Shown in pieces: positions 38,308 to 48,162 of a stretch of 64,000 nt of DNA; positions within the stretch are counted from its first letter, which is position 1; every line of letters begins with the position of its first letter. The position numbers and the translations under genes are program-made. The stretch is from Bacillus sp. ISL-41 (lineage in GTDB: Bacteria > Bacillota > Bacilli > Bacillales > Cytobacillaceae). The notes under the pieces were generated by a model. It did not search any database, was not told where the DNA came from, and saw only the letters and a list, made by a program, of their open reading frames with translations. The DNA lies in contig NZ_JAGGQP010000026.1 of NCBI RefSeq assembly GCF_018613235.1, positions 29,116-93,115 on the forward strand. The letters run 5' to 3'.

Positions 38308-39300
38308 ATGGCATTTTCCTTATTTTCCAGCAGAAACAAGATAGTCAATATCGTTCTCAATGACCATTCCATTCGTTTTGTGGAGCTAAAACAGAAGAAC
38401 CCCGTCATAGTGAATCATTATGGACAGAGGTACTTACCGCCAGGAATTATTTCGGATGGAAAAATCCTCGATTTTGCGACCTTATCCAATATATTGGATG
38501 AATGCATAGCTGAATGGAAAATAGCCAAAAGGGAGATTCGCTTCATCGTACCAGATTCCCTTGTCATTATCAGGAAGGTAAGTATCCCTGGGGATGTCAA
38601 AGATGATGAAATTGATGGCTACTTATATTTGGAGCTCGGTTCAACCATCCATTTGCCTTTTGAAGATCCTGTATTTGATACAATTAAACTGGGTACAGAA
38701 AATAATAAACAAGAGATTCTCTTATTCGCTGCCCCGGAAAAATACATACTTGAGTATGAAGACTTATTTAAAAGTGTCAGACTTAAGCCGGTGGCAGCTG
38801 ACATTTCACCGCTGGCCATTTACCGACTCTATCATCATCATGACATGGCAGTGAGAAATGAGGTATTGCTTACTGTTCAATTCGACCTTGATGTTGTCAG
38901 TCTGTGTATTTTTGAAGAGCAAATCCCTGTTTTTATGCGTCATATCCCAGGTGATTTGAAGGATCACTGGAAGCTTTCACTTCGGAGAGAGGATCATTCT
39001 AATCCTGAACTCGTTTATGATGGTGAAGTATCCGATATTATTTTCCAGCTTGAAGAAATCTACAGGGATATTGCGAAATTAATGGATTTTTATCGATTTT
39101 CGCTGACACAGGGAAAAAAAGAGGTAACAAGACTTTTAGTAAATGGTGACCATCCCATGCTTGACCGGGCTATTTCCGATATGAGTGATCGGTTTGGAAT
39201 GTCTGTATCAACAATCAATATGAAAGCAACTGGTTCGAAATCAGAAGAATTGCCAGTTGCGTTTAATCTTGCTCTTGGGCTTGGATTGAAAGAGGTGTAA
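38308..39300 (+). CDS. pilM: PilM, actin-like pilus assembly protein
   Basis: A 330-residue cytoplasmic protein of the FtsA/PilM fold (IVNIVLNDHSIRFVELKQ at the start, VTRLLVNGDHPMLDRAISDM near the end). It binds the N-terminal tail of PilN and links the membrane ring to the ATPases. ATG 38308 follows AAGGAGTTTCAATC. The family is divergent, so the order pilM-pilN-pilO supports the name. Confidence 0.9.
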   Translation: MAFSLFSSRNKIVNIVLNDHSIRFVELKQKNPVIVNHYGQRYLPPGIISDGKILDFATLSNILDECIAEWKIAKREIRFIVPDSLVIIRKVSIPGDVKDDEIDGYLYLELGSTIHLPFEDPVFDTIKLGTENNKQEILLFAAPEKYILEYEDLFKSVRLKPVAADISPLAIYRLYHHHDMAVRNEVLLTVQFDLDVVSLCIFEEQIPVFMRHIPGDLKDHWKLSLRREDHSNPELVYDGEVSDIIFQLEEIYRDIAKLMDFYRFSLTQGKKEVTRLLVNGDHPMLDRAISDMSDRFGMSVSTINMKATGSKSEELPVAFNLALGLGLKEV

Positions 39301-39302
39301 TA

Positions 39303-39908
39303 ATGCTGGTTGAGATCAATCTTTTACCGAAAAAAGAGCATAGAAAGTCATCACAGCTTATTATTGCCGCGGTTACCCTTATGTTGATAGCGATAACGAT
39401 ATCTATTATTTATCTTCAGGGAAGTAGCTATGAAAATGAAATGAAACAAGTCGACCAGAAAATCTCTAATCTGCAAAAATTGAATAATCTCCAGCAGGAA
39501 AAATTGGCTGAAGAAAATGCCGGGAATTCAGTCGTTAAACTGCAGGAAGCGGTCAAATGGGCAGAGAAACACCCGGTGCAAACAGTACCTATTGTGCGGA
39601 ACATCATTACCTTGCTGCCTGAACGCGGATTTATCCAGAACTTTGAATATAGCATGGATTCTATTCTCGTCACGATTCAATATGATGCTTCAAGGGACGC
39701 TGCCTTTTACCTGAGCTCCCTGAAACAATCGGAATGGGTCAAAGAAGCTGAATTGTTGAATGTGGTAGCACTTGAGATTTCAGATGGTGCTGAAGGAAAC
39801 AATGCTGCTGATGGAGTAACACTTCCGCGATATAGTGCGGATTACAAAATTGTATATCGTCCGGAATTTTTTAAACCGGAAGCTGGCGAAGGGGGAGATG
39901 GCTCATGA
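39303..39908 (+). CDS. pilN: PilN, pilus alignment-complex protein
   Basis: A bitopic membrane protein of 201 residues. The N-terminal cytoplasmic tag MLVEINLLPKKE is the hallmark PilM-binding motif of PilN. One membrane helix (about 20-40), a coiled coil (MKQVDQKISNLQKLNNLQQEKL) and an extracytoplasmic ferredoxin-like domain follow. It starts two bases after pilM and overlaps pilO by four. Confidence 0.92.
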   Translation: MLVEINLLPKKEHRKSSQLIIAAVTLMLIAITISIIYLQGSSYENEMKQVDQKISNLQKLNNLQQEKLAEENAGNSVVKLQEAVKWAEKHPVQTVPIVRNIITLLPERGFIQNFEYSMDSILVTIQYDASRDAAFYLSSLKQSEWVKEAELLNVVALEISDGAEGNNAADGVTLPRYSADYKIVYRPEFFKPEAGEGGDGS

Positions 39909-40735
39909 ACCTTCGACTTGAAAAAAAGCATTATATGATTCTTCTTGCAGCAGCAGGCGTCTCTATTTTCGTTTATCTAATTGCTTATTATTTATATTTG
40001 AATCCCTTGAACACTAGCTTGGCGTTAAAGGAAAGCCAATTGAAAATGGAGCAAGAGCTGAATACCACCTTGGAAGCGAGACTAGCTGCAGTAAATGAAA
40101 CAGACTTTAGCAGCACAGCTGAGTTGCAAAAAAGGCTCCCGGTTGACCCAATGGTAGAGCAGTTAGTTCTAGACATTGAGAAAGCAGAAGTGATTTCCAA
40201 CAGCTTTGTCTCTTCGATAGAATTCAATGCTAAGCAGCAGGCTGGAGTTCCATTGGAACAGGAAACAACATCTGTAGAACAGGCTGACCAACAAAATAAT
40301 AAGTCTGAGGATCAGGTTGAAAACACCATATCAGAGGTACCAGTATCGAATTCGCAAACAATGTTTCCCGATGGCCTATTGAAAACATCTGTTCAAATCA
40401 ATGTTAAAGCAGAGAATTACTTTAGCCTTGAGAAATTCATAGAAACGTTAGAATCCTTAAGGCGCATTGTGGTCGTAGAATCTATTTCCTTTAGTGGACC
40501 GCAAGAAAGCTTCGCTGTATCAGATGAAGATGTGCCGATTGAAATGTCACTATCCATTAATTCGTTTTATTTTCCGGAACTTGCAGACTTGATGGACTAT
40601 AATCCGAAAATCCAGGCACCAGAACCTGCCAACAAACGCAATCCATTCCCGACTTTCGGCGATTATTCTGAGGATAATCTTATTGAACAAGAGCAATCCA
40701 AAGGTGATGAAACCGTGGAAACAGACGAAAACTAG
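39905..40735 (+). CDS. pilO: PilO-like pilus alignment-complex protein
   Basis: A 276-residue bitopic protein. A short basic N-terminus is followed by one membrane helix (about 10-30) and a coiled coil (LNTSLALKESQLKMEQELNTTLEARL). A C-terminal domain of the PilO type follows (FSLEKFIETLESLRRIVVVESISF), then an acidic tail. An acidic Gln-rich insert (QADQQNNKSEDQVENTISE) separates the coil from the domain. The ATGA overlap with pilN indicates coupling. A strong terminator follows. PilP/PilQ are absent, as expected without an outer membrane. Confidence 0.88.
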   Translation: MNLRLEKKHYMILLAAAGVSIFVYLIAYYLYLNPLNTSLALKESQLKMEQELNTTLEARLAAVNETDFSSTAELQKRLPVDPMVEQLVLDIEKAEVISNSFVSSIEFNAKQQAGVPLEQETTSVEQADQQNNKSEDQVENTISEVPVSNSQTMFPDGLLKTSVQINVKAENYFSLEKFIETLESLRRIVVVESISFSGPQESFAVSDEDVPIEMSLSINSFYFPELADLMDYNPKIQAPEPANKRNPFPTFGDYSEDNLIEQEQSKGDETVETDEN

Positions 40736-40764
40736 TCTAGTAAAAAAATTGACGAAAGCATTCT

Positions 40765-40799
40765 ATAACAAGACGACAAAAGTCTTGTTATTTTTTTTT
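40765..40799 (+). terminator. Terminator of the pil operon
   Basis: ATAACAAGAC (40765-40774) pairs with GTCTTGTTAT (40782-40791) and is followed by a run of eight or more T. It isolates the pil cluster from spoIIB. Confidence 0.9.
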
Positions 40800-40852
40800 G
40801 CCGCTATGATAGGATGGAGCCAAACACGAACGGGCAGGGGGAGGTACAAGCA

Positions 40853-41974
40853 TTGGACAAGCAAGGAAAGACCATCACAATCAAGATTAATGGCAAGGAC
40901 CGTCCGATTCAGGCAGACAAAAAGATGCAGGATAATGGAATCAGAAAGAAACATAAACAAGAAGGACCCAATGAGAATGGTCCATATGATCAAAAAAAGA
41001 GCAGCAATTACCCAATTAATGGTATTCGCGAAGACCGAAGCAAGGTCTATCCGCTGGAAAATGATGCAGCGCTGAATGAAAGTGCTGCTGCCCAGGAACA
41101 AACTGAGGAAAGCTTTGACTGGATTTTGCCTGATCCCGTCGACGAGGAAATCATAAAGGAATACAAGATCGCCCCGAAACAGGCAAAAAAGCAAAAAAAG
41201 AACGGCATCGGCATTTCGGTTTGGAATACTAAATCAAAACGCAGCAATCGCCTTTATACGACGATTATCATGAATGTTCTTTTTGCCGTGCTGCTTGGAA
41301 CAGCATTTGGCGTGACATTCCTTAAATTCCTCCCATCAGAACCTGATACAGCTGCGCCAGCAGTGACGCAGCCAAAAGCCGGCCAAACTGCAGAGAGCCC
41401 GGCAGGCGGGAAGGAACAGCTTGAGTTAAAATCGATCCAGACCTTTATCGTCCAGAATGGCATTTTCACAACAGAAGCTGGAGCGAAGGAAAGGGTGCAA
41501 TTACTTGCCGGACAGGGAGTCACGGCTGAGCTATTTCCTGTGAATGGCCAGTTCGCCGTCTTTTTAGGAACTGCCGGAAGCATTGAGGCTGCCAAACAAC
41601 AGTCAGAAGCACTCAAGGCCAAGGGTGTTGAAGTGTTCGCAAAACCTTTTGAAATTGCTGGCGGAACGGCTGCCGGATTAGCAGCAGCTGAATCGGAATT
41701 CCTCAAGCAGGTACCAGAAATCTATACCATCCTGATGAATGGATCAGCAGCAGCGCCAGAGGAAGTAAAAAAAGTTGAGAATTACCAGGCAATGCTTACG
41801 AAAATTGAAGACAAGAGTGTAGAGGATCAGACTGTCCTCAAGGCTAAGGTTAGCATGGAAAGAGCAAGTGCTGCTTTTACAAGCTACCAGAAAACGAAGG
41901 ATGCCAATCAGCTGGCGGAAATGGAGAAAAGCCTTCTGGCATTCCTGTCTGCGTATCAAGCGATTGGCAAGTAA
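40853..41974 (+). CDS. spoIIB: SpoIIB, SPOR-domain sporulation protein
   Basis: A septal protein that helps dissolve septal peptidoglycan during engulfment. It has 373 residues when started at TTG 40853 (MDKQGKTITIKING), eight bases after GGGGGAGG. The cytoplasmic part is basic and polar with a conserved patch (ESFDWILPDPVDEE). A single membrane helix lies at about 137-160 (TTIIMNVLFAVLLGTAFGV), and a SPOR domain at about 195-270 (IQTFIVQNGIFTTEAGAKERV, FAVFLGTAGSIEAA). Synteny with B. subtilis folC-spoIIB-comC-maf supports the name, although here the pil genes precede it. Confidence 0.85.
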   Translation: MDKQGKTITIKINGKDRPIQADKKMQDNGIRKKHKQEGPNENGPYDQKKSSNYPINGIREDRSKVYPLENDAALNESAAAQEQTEESFDWILPDPVDEEIIKEYKIAPKQAKKQKKNGIGISVWNTKSKRSNRLYTTIIMNVLFAVLLGTAFGVTFLKFLPSEPDTAAPAVTQPKAGQTAESPAGGKEQLELKSIQTFIVQNGIFTTEAGAKERVQLLAGQGVTAELFPVNGQFAVFLGTAGSIEAAKQQSEALKAKGVEVFAKPFEIAGGTAAGLAAAESEFLKQVPEIYTILMNGSAAAPEEVKKVENYQAMLTKIEDKSVEDQTVLKAKVSMERASAAFTSYQKTKDANQLAEMEKSLLAFLSAYQAIGK

Positions 41975-42009
41975 TATACCAGAATATTTTCCGGGAAATT
42001 GTACAAATT

Positions 42010-42051
42010 AACAGAGCCTTCGGCAAAATGCGCCAGGCTCTGATTTTTTTT
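42010..42051 (+). terminator. Terminator after spoIIB
   Basis: CAGAGCCT (42012-42019) and AGGCTCTG (42035-42042) form the stem, followed by ATTTTTTTT. Confidence 0.85.
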
Positions 42052-42146
42052 GCCAAACCGACGACTAAAGATTGTTACTAAAGGTGAACTTTGATAGTAT
42101 TAGCTTGTATCTCCCTTTGATGCAAAAAGAAAAGAAAGGTGATTTT

Positions 42147-42719
42147 ATGCAACGCCTCATTTTAGCCTCTTCTTCTCCACGGCGAAAAGAACTTCTTGAA
42201 AACCTCCGCTTGAATTTTGAAATCTCGAGCAGTGATGCAGACGAAAGTTTCAGTGAGACACTCAGCCCTGCCGACGCGGTAATGGAGCTTGCTTCAAGAA
42301 AGTCGGGAACTGTGGCTAAGGATTATCCTGATTGCTTCGTGATTGGCTCGGATACTGTCGTCGTCCATGATGGAACGATCCTTGGGAAGCCTGAAAGCGG
42401 ACAAGAAGCCTTGAAGATGCTCAAAAAGCTGTCTGGGGACACTCATTCAGTCTACACAGGAGTATCCATTATCTCCCCTGAGAAGGAAACGCGTTTCTAT
42501 GAAAAAACAGATGTGACGTTCTGGGAACTGTCAGATGAAGAAATCGACACCTATATAAAGAGCGGTGAACCATTCGATAAGGCTGGCGGCTATGGAATCC
42601 AGGGATTCGGCAGCATGCTTGTCAAAGAGATCAGTGGGGATTATTACACAGTTGTTGGACTGCCTGTATCCAGGGTGATCAGGGAGTTAAGAAAAATCGG
42701 GTACAACCTTCCTTATTAA
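42147..42719 (+). CDS. maf: Maf, nucleoside triphosphate pyrophosphatase
   Basis: A dTTP/UTP/modified-nucleotide pyrophosphatase (house-cleaning enzyme), linked in Bacillus to septum formation and competence-related division arrest. The 190-residue product has LILASSSPRRKELL at the N-terminus and the catalytic region IGSDTVVVHDGTILGKP. FDKAGGYGIQGFG is near the end. The start is ATG 42147 after AAAGGTGAT; the longer frame from 42072 lacks a ribosome site. Confidence 0.96.
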   Translation: MQRLILASSSPRRKELLENLRLNFEISSSDADESFSETLSPADAVMELASRKSGTVAKDYPDCFVIGSDTVVVHDGTILGKPESGQEALKMLKKLSGDTHSVYTGVSIISPEKETRFYEKTDVTFWELSDEEIDTYIKSGEPFDKAGGYGIQGFGSMLVKEISGDYYTVVGLPVSRVIRELRKIGYNLPY

Positions 42720-42784
42720 GAGAAAACCACAGAAACTTCTTCTACACTTCCCTCGTCATAATCAATGACTGGGAGGAAAATCTA

Positions 42785-43474
42785 TTGTCTACACATTCAT
42801 TAATGATCAGAGATTATCCGCAAAATGAGCGGCCGCGGGAGCGATTTGTCCAAAATGGCCCCCAGAGCCTTTCCAATCATGAATTGCTTGCCCTGCTGTT
42901 AGGTACGGGGTCGCGGGAAGAATCAGTCCTTCAGCTTGCAAACAGAATGCTTTCCCAGTTTGAGGGCCTCCGGCTTCTTAAAGATGCAACACTGGAAGAA
43001 CTGACACAAATTAAAGGAATCGGGACAGCAAAAGCGATCCATGTCCTTGCGGCTGTGGAAATCGGCAGGCGCATTGCCAACCATACCCTTGATGAACGCT
43101 ATGTGATCCGCTCACCGGAAGACGGGGCGAAATATTTAATGAACGATATGCGCTTTCTGACCCAGGAGCATTTTGTCTGCCTGTACTTGAATACGAAAAA
43201 TCAGGTGATCCACAAGCAGACGATTTTCATCGGCAGCCTTAATGCTTCGATTGTCCATCCGCGAGAGGTCTTCAAAGAAGCGGTCCGCAGATCGGCAGCA
43301 TCAGTCATTTGCGTGCACAATCATCCCTCGGGTGATCCGACCCCGAGCAGGGAGGATATCGAAGTCACCAAGCGGCTTGCCGAGTCCGGGAAAATTGTCG
43401 GAATTGAATTGTTAGATCATTTGATCATTGGGGAAAATAAATATGTTAGTTTGAAGGAAAAAGGGTATGTATGA
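42785..43474 (+). CDS. radC: RadC family protein (JAB/MPN domain)
   Basis: A 229-residue protein with an N-terminal helix-hairpin-helix (LLKDATLEELTQIKGIGTAKAIHVLAA). The C-terminal JAMM metalloprotease-like motif is HNHPSGDPTPSRED, with the upstream glutamate in REVFKEAVRRSA. Its biochemical role is still unclear despite the name. The start is TTG 42785, eight bases after GGGAGG. It sits between maf and mreB as in B. subtilis. Confidence 0.96.
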   Translation: MSTHSLMIRDYPQNERPRERFVQNGPQSLSNHELLALLLGTGSREESVLQLANRMLSQFEGLRLLKDATLEELTQIKGIGTAKAIHVLAAVEIGRRIANHTLDERYVIRSPEDGAKYLMNDMRFLTQEHFVCLYLNTKNQVIHKQTIFIGSLNASIVHPREVFKEAVRRSAASVICVHNHPSGDPTPSREDIEVTKRLAESGKIVGIELLDHLIIGENKYVSLKEKGYV

Positions 43475-43488
43475 TACTAGGATTTTGA

Positions 43489-43518
43489 TTGACGTTACGA
43501 TATAATATAATTTATGAT
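43489..43518 (+). promoter_or_regulatory. Sigma-A-type promoter before mreB
   Basis: TTGACG (43489-43494), an 18-base spacer and TATGAT (43513-43518), about 115 bases before mreB. The intervening leader shows no clear fold. Confidence 0.6.
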
Positions 43519-43573
43519 TTTTGCGGACAAGTTAAAAATTTGTCAGGAAATCTGCCTATGAACAATCAACTGA

Positions 43574-44656
<1,083 letters not shown>

Positions 44657-44730
44657 TAGGGAAGGGAAGCGGGGATTATCCACTTCCCTCCCTTTCTGTC
44701 ATCCATTTTTATAGATTAGAGGTGTAAATC

Positions 44731-45621
44731 ATGCCACAGTTCTTTTTTAATAAACGCCTGATAATGCTGCTTGTGAGCATTATAGTCCTCGTGGCATTGA
44801 TTGGATTTTCTTTAAGGGAAAGAGAAGAATTGACATGGCCCGAGCAGTTTATCAAAGACTCGACCAGCTGGGTGCAATCCGTTGTTTCCAGGCCGGCCAA
44901 TTATATCGCTGGTTTAATTGAGAACCTTCAAGACTTGCAAAATACATATCAGGAAAACAAAGAGTTGAAGAAACGCGTTGATGATATGGCCCGCCTTGAA
45001 GCGAAAGTATACTCCCTTGAAAAAGAAAACGAGGAGCTTCAGGAAATTTTAAATAAGAAAGAATCACTAGCAGACTATGAGCCAATCCAGGCTGTAAGGA
45101 TTGCCAGAAGTCCAGAACGATGGAATGAACTGATCATCATCAATAAAGGCGCTTCCAATGGAATTGAAAAAAATATGGCCGTTATCACGTCAAAAGGTTT
45201 AATTGGCAAAATCAAAAGCACAACACCATTCTCGGCAACTGTGCAGCTCATCAGTTCCATTGACCCGACCAACAGGATTTCTGCCATCCTGCAGGCTGAT
45301 AAGCCGCTTTATGGCACGATCGAAGGATATGATAAGAAAAATGAGCTTCTTTTATTAAAAGGACTGCCATATAATGCGGAAATTGAAAAAGGACAAAATG
45401 TCGTCACCACTGGTATGGGCGGCATCTTTCCAAAAGATCTTCCAATCGGAAAGGTTGTCAAAGTTGTCCCGGATCAATTTGGTTTGAACCAAACAGCATA
45501 TATTAAGCCCGAAGCAAATCTCTATGACCTGGAACATGTCATGGTTGTTAAAAAATCAATGATTTCAGTAGACATTGAAGAAAGCTTGGAAGATAGCGAA
45601 GGCGAGGAGGAAGGCAATTGA
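44731..45621 (+). CDS. mreC: MreC, elongasome scaffold
   Basis: A bitopic membrane protein of 296 residues. One N-terminal helix (about 8-26) and a coiled coil (about 65-115, ENEELQEILNKKESL) precede a beta-rich extracellular domain with GLIGKIKSTTPFSATVQLISS and VVTTGMGGIFPKDLPIG. It links MreB to the cell-wall synthases. GAGGTGTAAATC precedes ATG 44731. The stop overlaps the TTG start of mreD. Confidence 0.97.
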   Translation: MPQFFFNKRLIMLLVSIIVLVALIGFSLREREELTWPEQFIKDSTSWVQSVVSRPANYIAGLIENLQDLQNTYQENKELKKRVDDMARLEAKVYSLEKENEELQEILNKKESLADYEPIQAVRIARSPERWNELIIINKGASNGIEKNMAVITSKGLIGKIKSTTPFSATVQLISSIDPTNRISAILQADKPLYGTIEGYDKKNELLLLKGLPYNAEIEKGQNVVTTGMGGIFPKDLPIGKVVKVVPDQFGLNQTAYIKPEANLYDLEHVMVVKKSMISVDIEESLEDSEGEEEGN

Positions 45622-46136
45622 TCCGTTTCTTGCTCCCTGCTCTTTTCGCTTTTTTATTCATTCTGGAAAGTCTGTTTGTCGAATTGCTGCCTGCCGAGTT
45701 ATTCAACAGCGACCGGATTCTTGTACCGCATTTCCTCATGGCAGGGATTTTATTTCTGACGGCATACCTGAGCCCAAAACATGGAATCATTTATGGATTA
45801 ATTTTCGGACTCCTTTTTGATATCGTCTACACGGAAATCATCGGGATCTATCTTTTCATGTTTCCGTTCATTGCTTATTTGGCCGCAAACATGATGAGGA
45901 TCCTGCAGACCAATATTTTAATTGTATCCATTCTATCCCTGCTTGGCATTGCGCTTCTGGAGGTAGGAGTTTACGAGTTGATGCTGCTGATAAAAATTAC
46001 TGACCTGGACTTTTCGACCTATGTTAAAATAAGACTAGTCCCTACATTGATTCTGAATCTTGCTTTTATCATATTAGCGGCCTATCCATTTAAAAAACAG
46101 TTCGAGAATGCCGCAGACCGGTTACGAAATGATTAG
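45618..46136 (+). CDS. mreD: MreD, rod-shape membrane protein
   Basis: An integral membrane protein (172 residues, five to six helices), such as IRFLLPALFAFLFILESLF and HFLMAGILFLTAYLSPKHGIIYGLIFGLLFDIVYTEIIGIYLF; the latter is the family core. The TTG start at 45618 overlaps the mreC stop (TTGA) and follows GAGGAGGAAGG. It completes mreBCD. The 400-bp gap after it contains two repeat elements before minC. Confidence 0.95.
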   Translation: MIRFLLPALFAFLFILESLFVELLPAELFNSDRILVPHFLMAGILFLTAYLSPKHGIIYGLIFGLLFDIVYTEIIGIYLFMFPFIAYLAANMMRILQTNILIVSILSLLGIALLEVGVYELMLLIKITDLDFSTYVKIRLVPTLILNLAFIILAAYPFKKQFENAADRLRND

Positions 46137-46247
46137 AATTATTTTATCGGAGCTATAAAAATATTGTACATGTATCCCGAATAAAGGAATTTGGCGGAGG
46201 GATGTCGAATTTCTTTCAGGTGAAATAATTTTATTACGGCAGATAAA

Positions 46248-46361
46248 TGTCCAGCTCCAGCGCCAAGCCACCATTGTTGCAATGAGATGACTTAATGCAG
46301 TCAAAGAAACTGTAGTGCGGTCCCAGGCAATTGTTCTGGCTGCCAGGCGTTTGCGCTTTTC
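46248..46361 (+). repeat. Dispersed Bacillus repeat, divergent copy
   Basis: Starts TGTCCAGCTCCAGCGCCAAG and ends CAGGCGTTTGCGCTTTTC, the same ends as 46398-46517. The interior differs (GACTTAATGCAGTCAAAGAAACT in place of the CTCGAGACG core). Confidence 0.65.
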
Positions 46362-46397
46362 TTATGATTAATGTTTAGACATTTACACTTAGATTAG

Positions 46398-46517
46398 TGT
46401 CTAGCTCCAGCGCCAAGCCCCTCGAGACGTTTCGGTCCTGCCAATGAAGTCCAAGAACGACTTCACTGTCAGGCTCTCCAACGCTGGTCGGGGCTGACCA
46501 AGGCGCTTGCGCTTTTC
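46398..46517 (+). repeat. Dispersed Bacillus repeat, standard copy
   Basis: A 120-base element from TGTCTAGCTCCAGCGCC to GGCGCTTGCGCTTTTC. It has an internal GAAGTC(C)AAGAACGACTTC stem and GTCGGGGCTGACCAAGG. It is nearly identical to the ends of 21122-21295. It stops 20 bases before minC, so the minC leader RNA, if read through from mreD, contains this fold. Confidence 0.8.
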
Positions 46518-46537
46518 GTATGAGGTGAACATCCAGT

Positions 46538-47218
46538 ATGAAGAAAACACAAAATGTGACAATAAAAGGAACAAAAGATGGACTTACGCTCCATTTGGAT
46601 GATACTTGCTCCTACGATGAACTGAAGAAGGAGCTTGACAGGAAGCTTTCCAATTCTTCACGTGTCCAAGAAGAGGAGCAGTTGCTTTCGGTTAAGGTGA
46701 AAGTAGGAAATAGGTACCTTTCAAAAGCTCAGGAAGAAGAGCTGAAAGACCTGATCCGCCAGAAGAGGAACTTAATCGTCGAGGATCTGGAGACAAATGT
46801 GATCACCAGGGAGGAAGCCGACAAGCTTCGTCAGGAAACAGAAATCGTGCCTGTTGCCAAAGTGATCCGTTCAGGACAGGTTCTTGAGATAACTGGGGAC
46901 TTGCTCCTCATTGGAGATGTCAATCCCGGAGGAACAGTCAAGGCGACAGGAAATATATTCATCATGGGTGCTTTAAAAGGGGTTGCGCATGCTGGTTCGG
47001 AAGGCAATAACGAAGCAGTCATTGCAGCTTCTGTCATGAAGCCGTCACAACTCAGGATCAGTGATTGCATAAACCGGGCTCCAGACCATGTTCCCGATGA
47101 AGAAAACCGCGTGATGGAATGTGCTTACATATCGGACAGTCAACAGATTGTAGTTGATAGATTGCAAGTTTTAATGAAAAAAAGACCTAGTTTAACTAGG
47201 TTTGAAGGAGGCCTCTAA
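46538..47218 (+). CDS. minC: MinC, septum-site inhibitor
   Basis: An FtsZ polymerisation inhibitor of 226 residues. The N-terminal domain ([16 protein letters not shown]) and the C-terminal beta-helix domain ([44 protein letters not shown]) are intact. The latter contacts MinD. TGAGGTGAAC lies about 10 bases before ATG 46538. It ends one base before minD, with its ribosome site GAAGGAGG inside the minC tail. Confidence 0.97.
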   Translation: MKKTQNVTIKGTKDGLTLHLDDTCSYDELKKELDRKLSNSSRVQEEEQLLSVKVKVGNRYLSKAQEEELKDLIRQKRNLIVEDLETNVITREEADKLRQETEIVPVAKVIRSGQVLEITGDLLLIGDVNPGGTVKATGNIFIMGALKGVAHAGSEGNNEAVIAASVMKPSQLRISDCINRAPDHVPDEENRVMECAYISDSQQIVVDRLQVLMKKRPSLTRFEGGL

Positions 47219-47219
47219 A

Positions 47220-48023
47220 GTGGGAGAAGCGATAGTAGTTACATCCGGAAAAGGCGGAGTTGGCAAAACGACAACTTCTGCTAATATAGGTACAGCTTTG
47301 GCCCTTCAAGGCAAAAGAGTCTGCCTTGTCGATACAGATATCGGCTTGCGCAACCTGGACGTTGTCATGGGGCTTGAAAACCGCATCATATATGATCTCG
47401 TCGATGTAATTGAAGGAAGATGCAAGATCCATCAGGCCCTTGTAAAGGATAAGCGCTTCGATGACCACCTATATTTGCTTCCAGCGGCACAGACTAGCGA
47501 TAAAACGGCGGTCCAGCCGGAACAAATGAGAAAATTGGTGAATGAACTAAAGCAGGACTATGATTATATCATCATCGATTGCCCGGCAGGAATCGAGCAG
47601 GGCTATAAAAACGCTGTTGCTGGTGCTGACAAGGCTATTGTCGTCACAACCCCAGAGGTTTCAGCGGTCAGGGATGCTGACAGGATTATCGGCCTGCTTG
47701 AAAAAGAGGAAAATGTTGAATCACCAAAACTTGTCATCAATCGGATCCGCACCCATATGATGAAAAATGGCGACATGCTGGATGTGGATGAAATCACGAC
47801 ACATCTCTCGATCGATTTAATCGGGATTGTGGCCGATGATGATGAAGTCATCAAAGCATCAAACCACGGCGAGCCAATCGCGTTGAACCCAAATAGCAAA
47901 GCATCCATTGCGTACAGGAACATTGCCAGGAGGATTCTTGGTGAGTCTGTTCCATTGCAGCAATTGGATAATGATAATAAAGGCGTATTTTCGAAGATTA
48001 AAAAGTTCTTCGGTGTCCGCTGA
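47220..48023 (+). CDS. minD: MinD, division-site placement ATPase
   Basis: A ParA-type ATPase that recruits MinC to the membrane. The 267-residue product has the deviant Walker A GKGGVGKTT at 10-18, DTDIGLRNLD and the Walker B VIIDCPAG-type segment. It ends in an amphipathic membrane-targeting helix (KGVFSKIKKFFGVR). I use GTG 47220 (MGEAIVVTSGKGG), the B. subtilis start, seven bases after GGAGG; the ATG at 47202 lies in the minC tail before that site. Confidence 0.98.
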   Translation: MGEAIVVTSGKGGVGKTTTSANIGTALALQGKRVCLVDTDIGLRNLDVVMGLENRIIYDLVDVIEGRCKIHQALVKDKRFDDHLYLLPAAQTSDKTAVQPEQMRKLVNELKQDYDYIIIDCPAGIEQGYKNAVAGADKAIVVTTPEVSAVRDADRIIGLLEKEENVESPKLVINRIRTHMMKNGDMLDVDEITTHLSIDLIGIVADDDEVIKASNHGEPIALNPNSKASIAYRNIARRILGESVPLQQLDNDNKGVFSKIKKFFGVR

Positions 48024-48029
48024 TCAAAA

Positions 48030-48068
48030 GGCATCTGCCCTCGTTTTTTTGAGGGTTGATGTCTTTTT
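48030..48068 (+). terminator. Terminator after minD
   Basis: GCATC..CCCTC and GAGGG..GATGT form an interrupted stem around a T-rich loop, followed by CTTTTTTTA. Confidence 0.75.
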
Positions 48069-48094
48069 TTATCTATTTCTAATACTTGAACTTG

Positions 48095-48123
48095 TCATAC
48101 TCTTATTGGACAGGTCATAGACT
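48095..48123 (+). promoter_or_regulatory. Candidate sigma-E promoter for spoIVFA-spoIVFB
   Basis: TCATACT (48095-48101), a 14-base spacer and CATAGACT (48116-48123) resemble the sigma-E elements (-35 near ATATT, -10 CATACAnT). The spoIVF operon is sigma-E-dependent in B. subtilis. It lies 40 bases before spoIVFA and after the minD terminator. Confidence 0.5.
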
Positions 48124-48162
48124 TGTACTAACTTAGAGTACAAGGGGAATGGTGGGGATTGG

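Noticed and set aside
40683..41194. Frames overlapping the pilO end and the spoIIB start in other phases
   Set aside because: They cross the pil terminator and conflict with the well-supported spoIIB frame.
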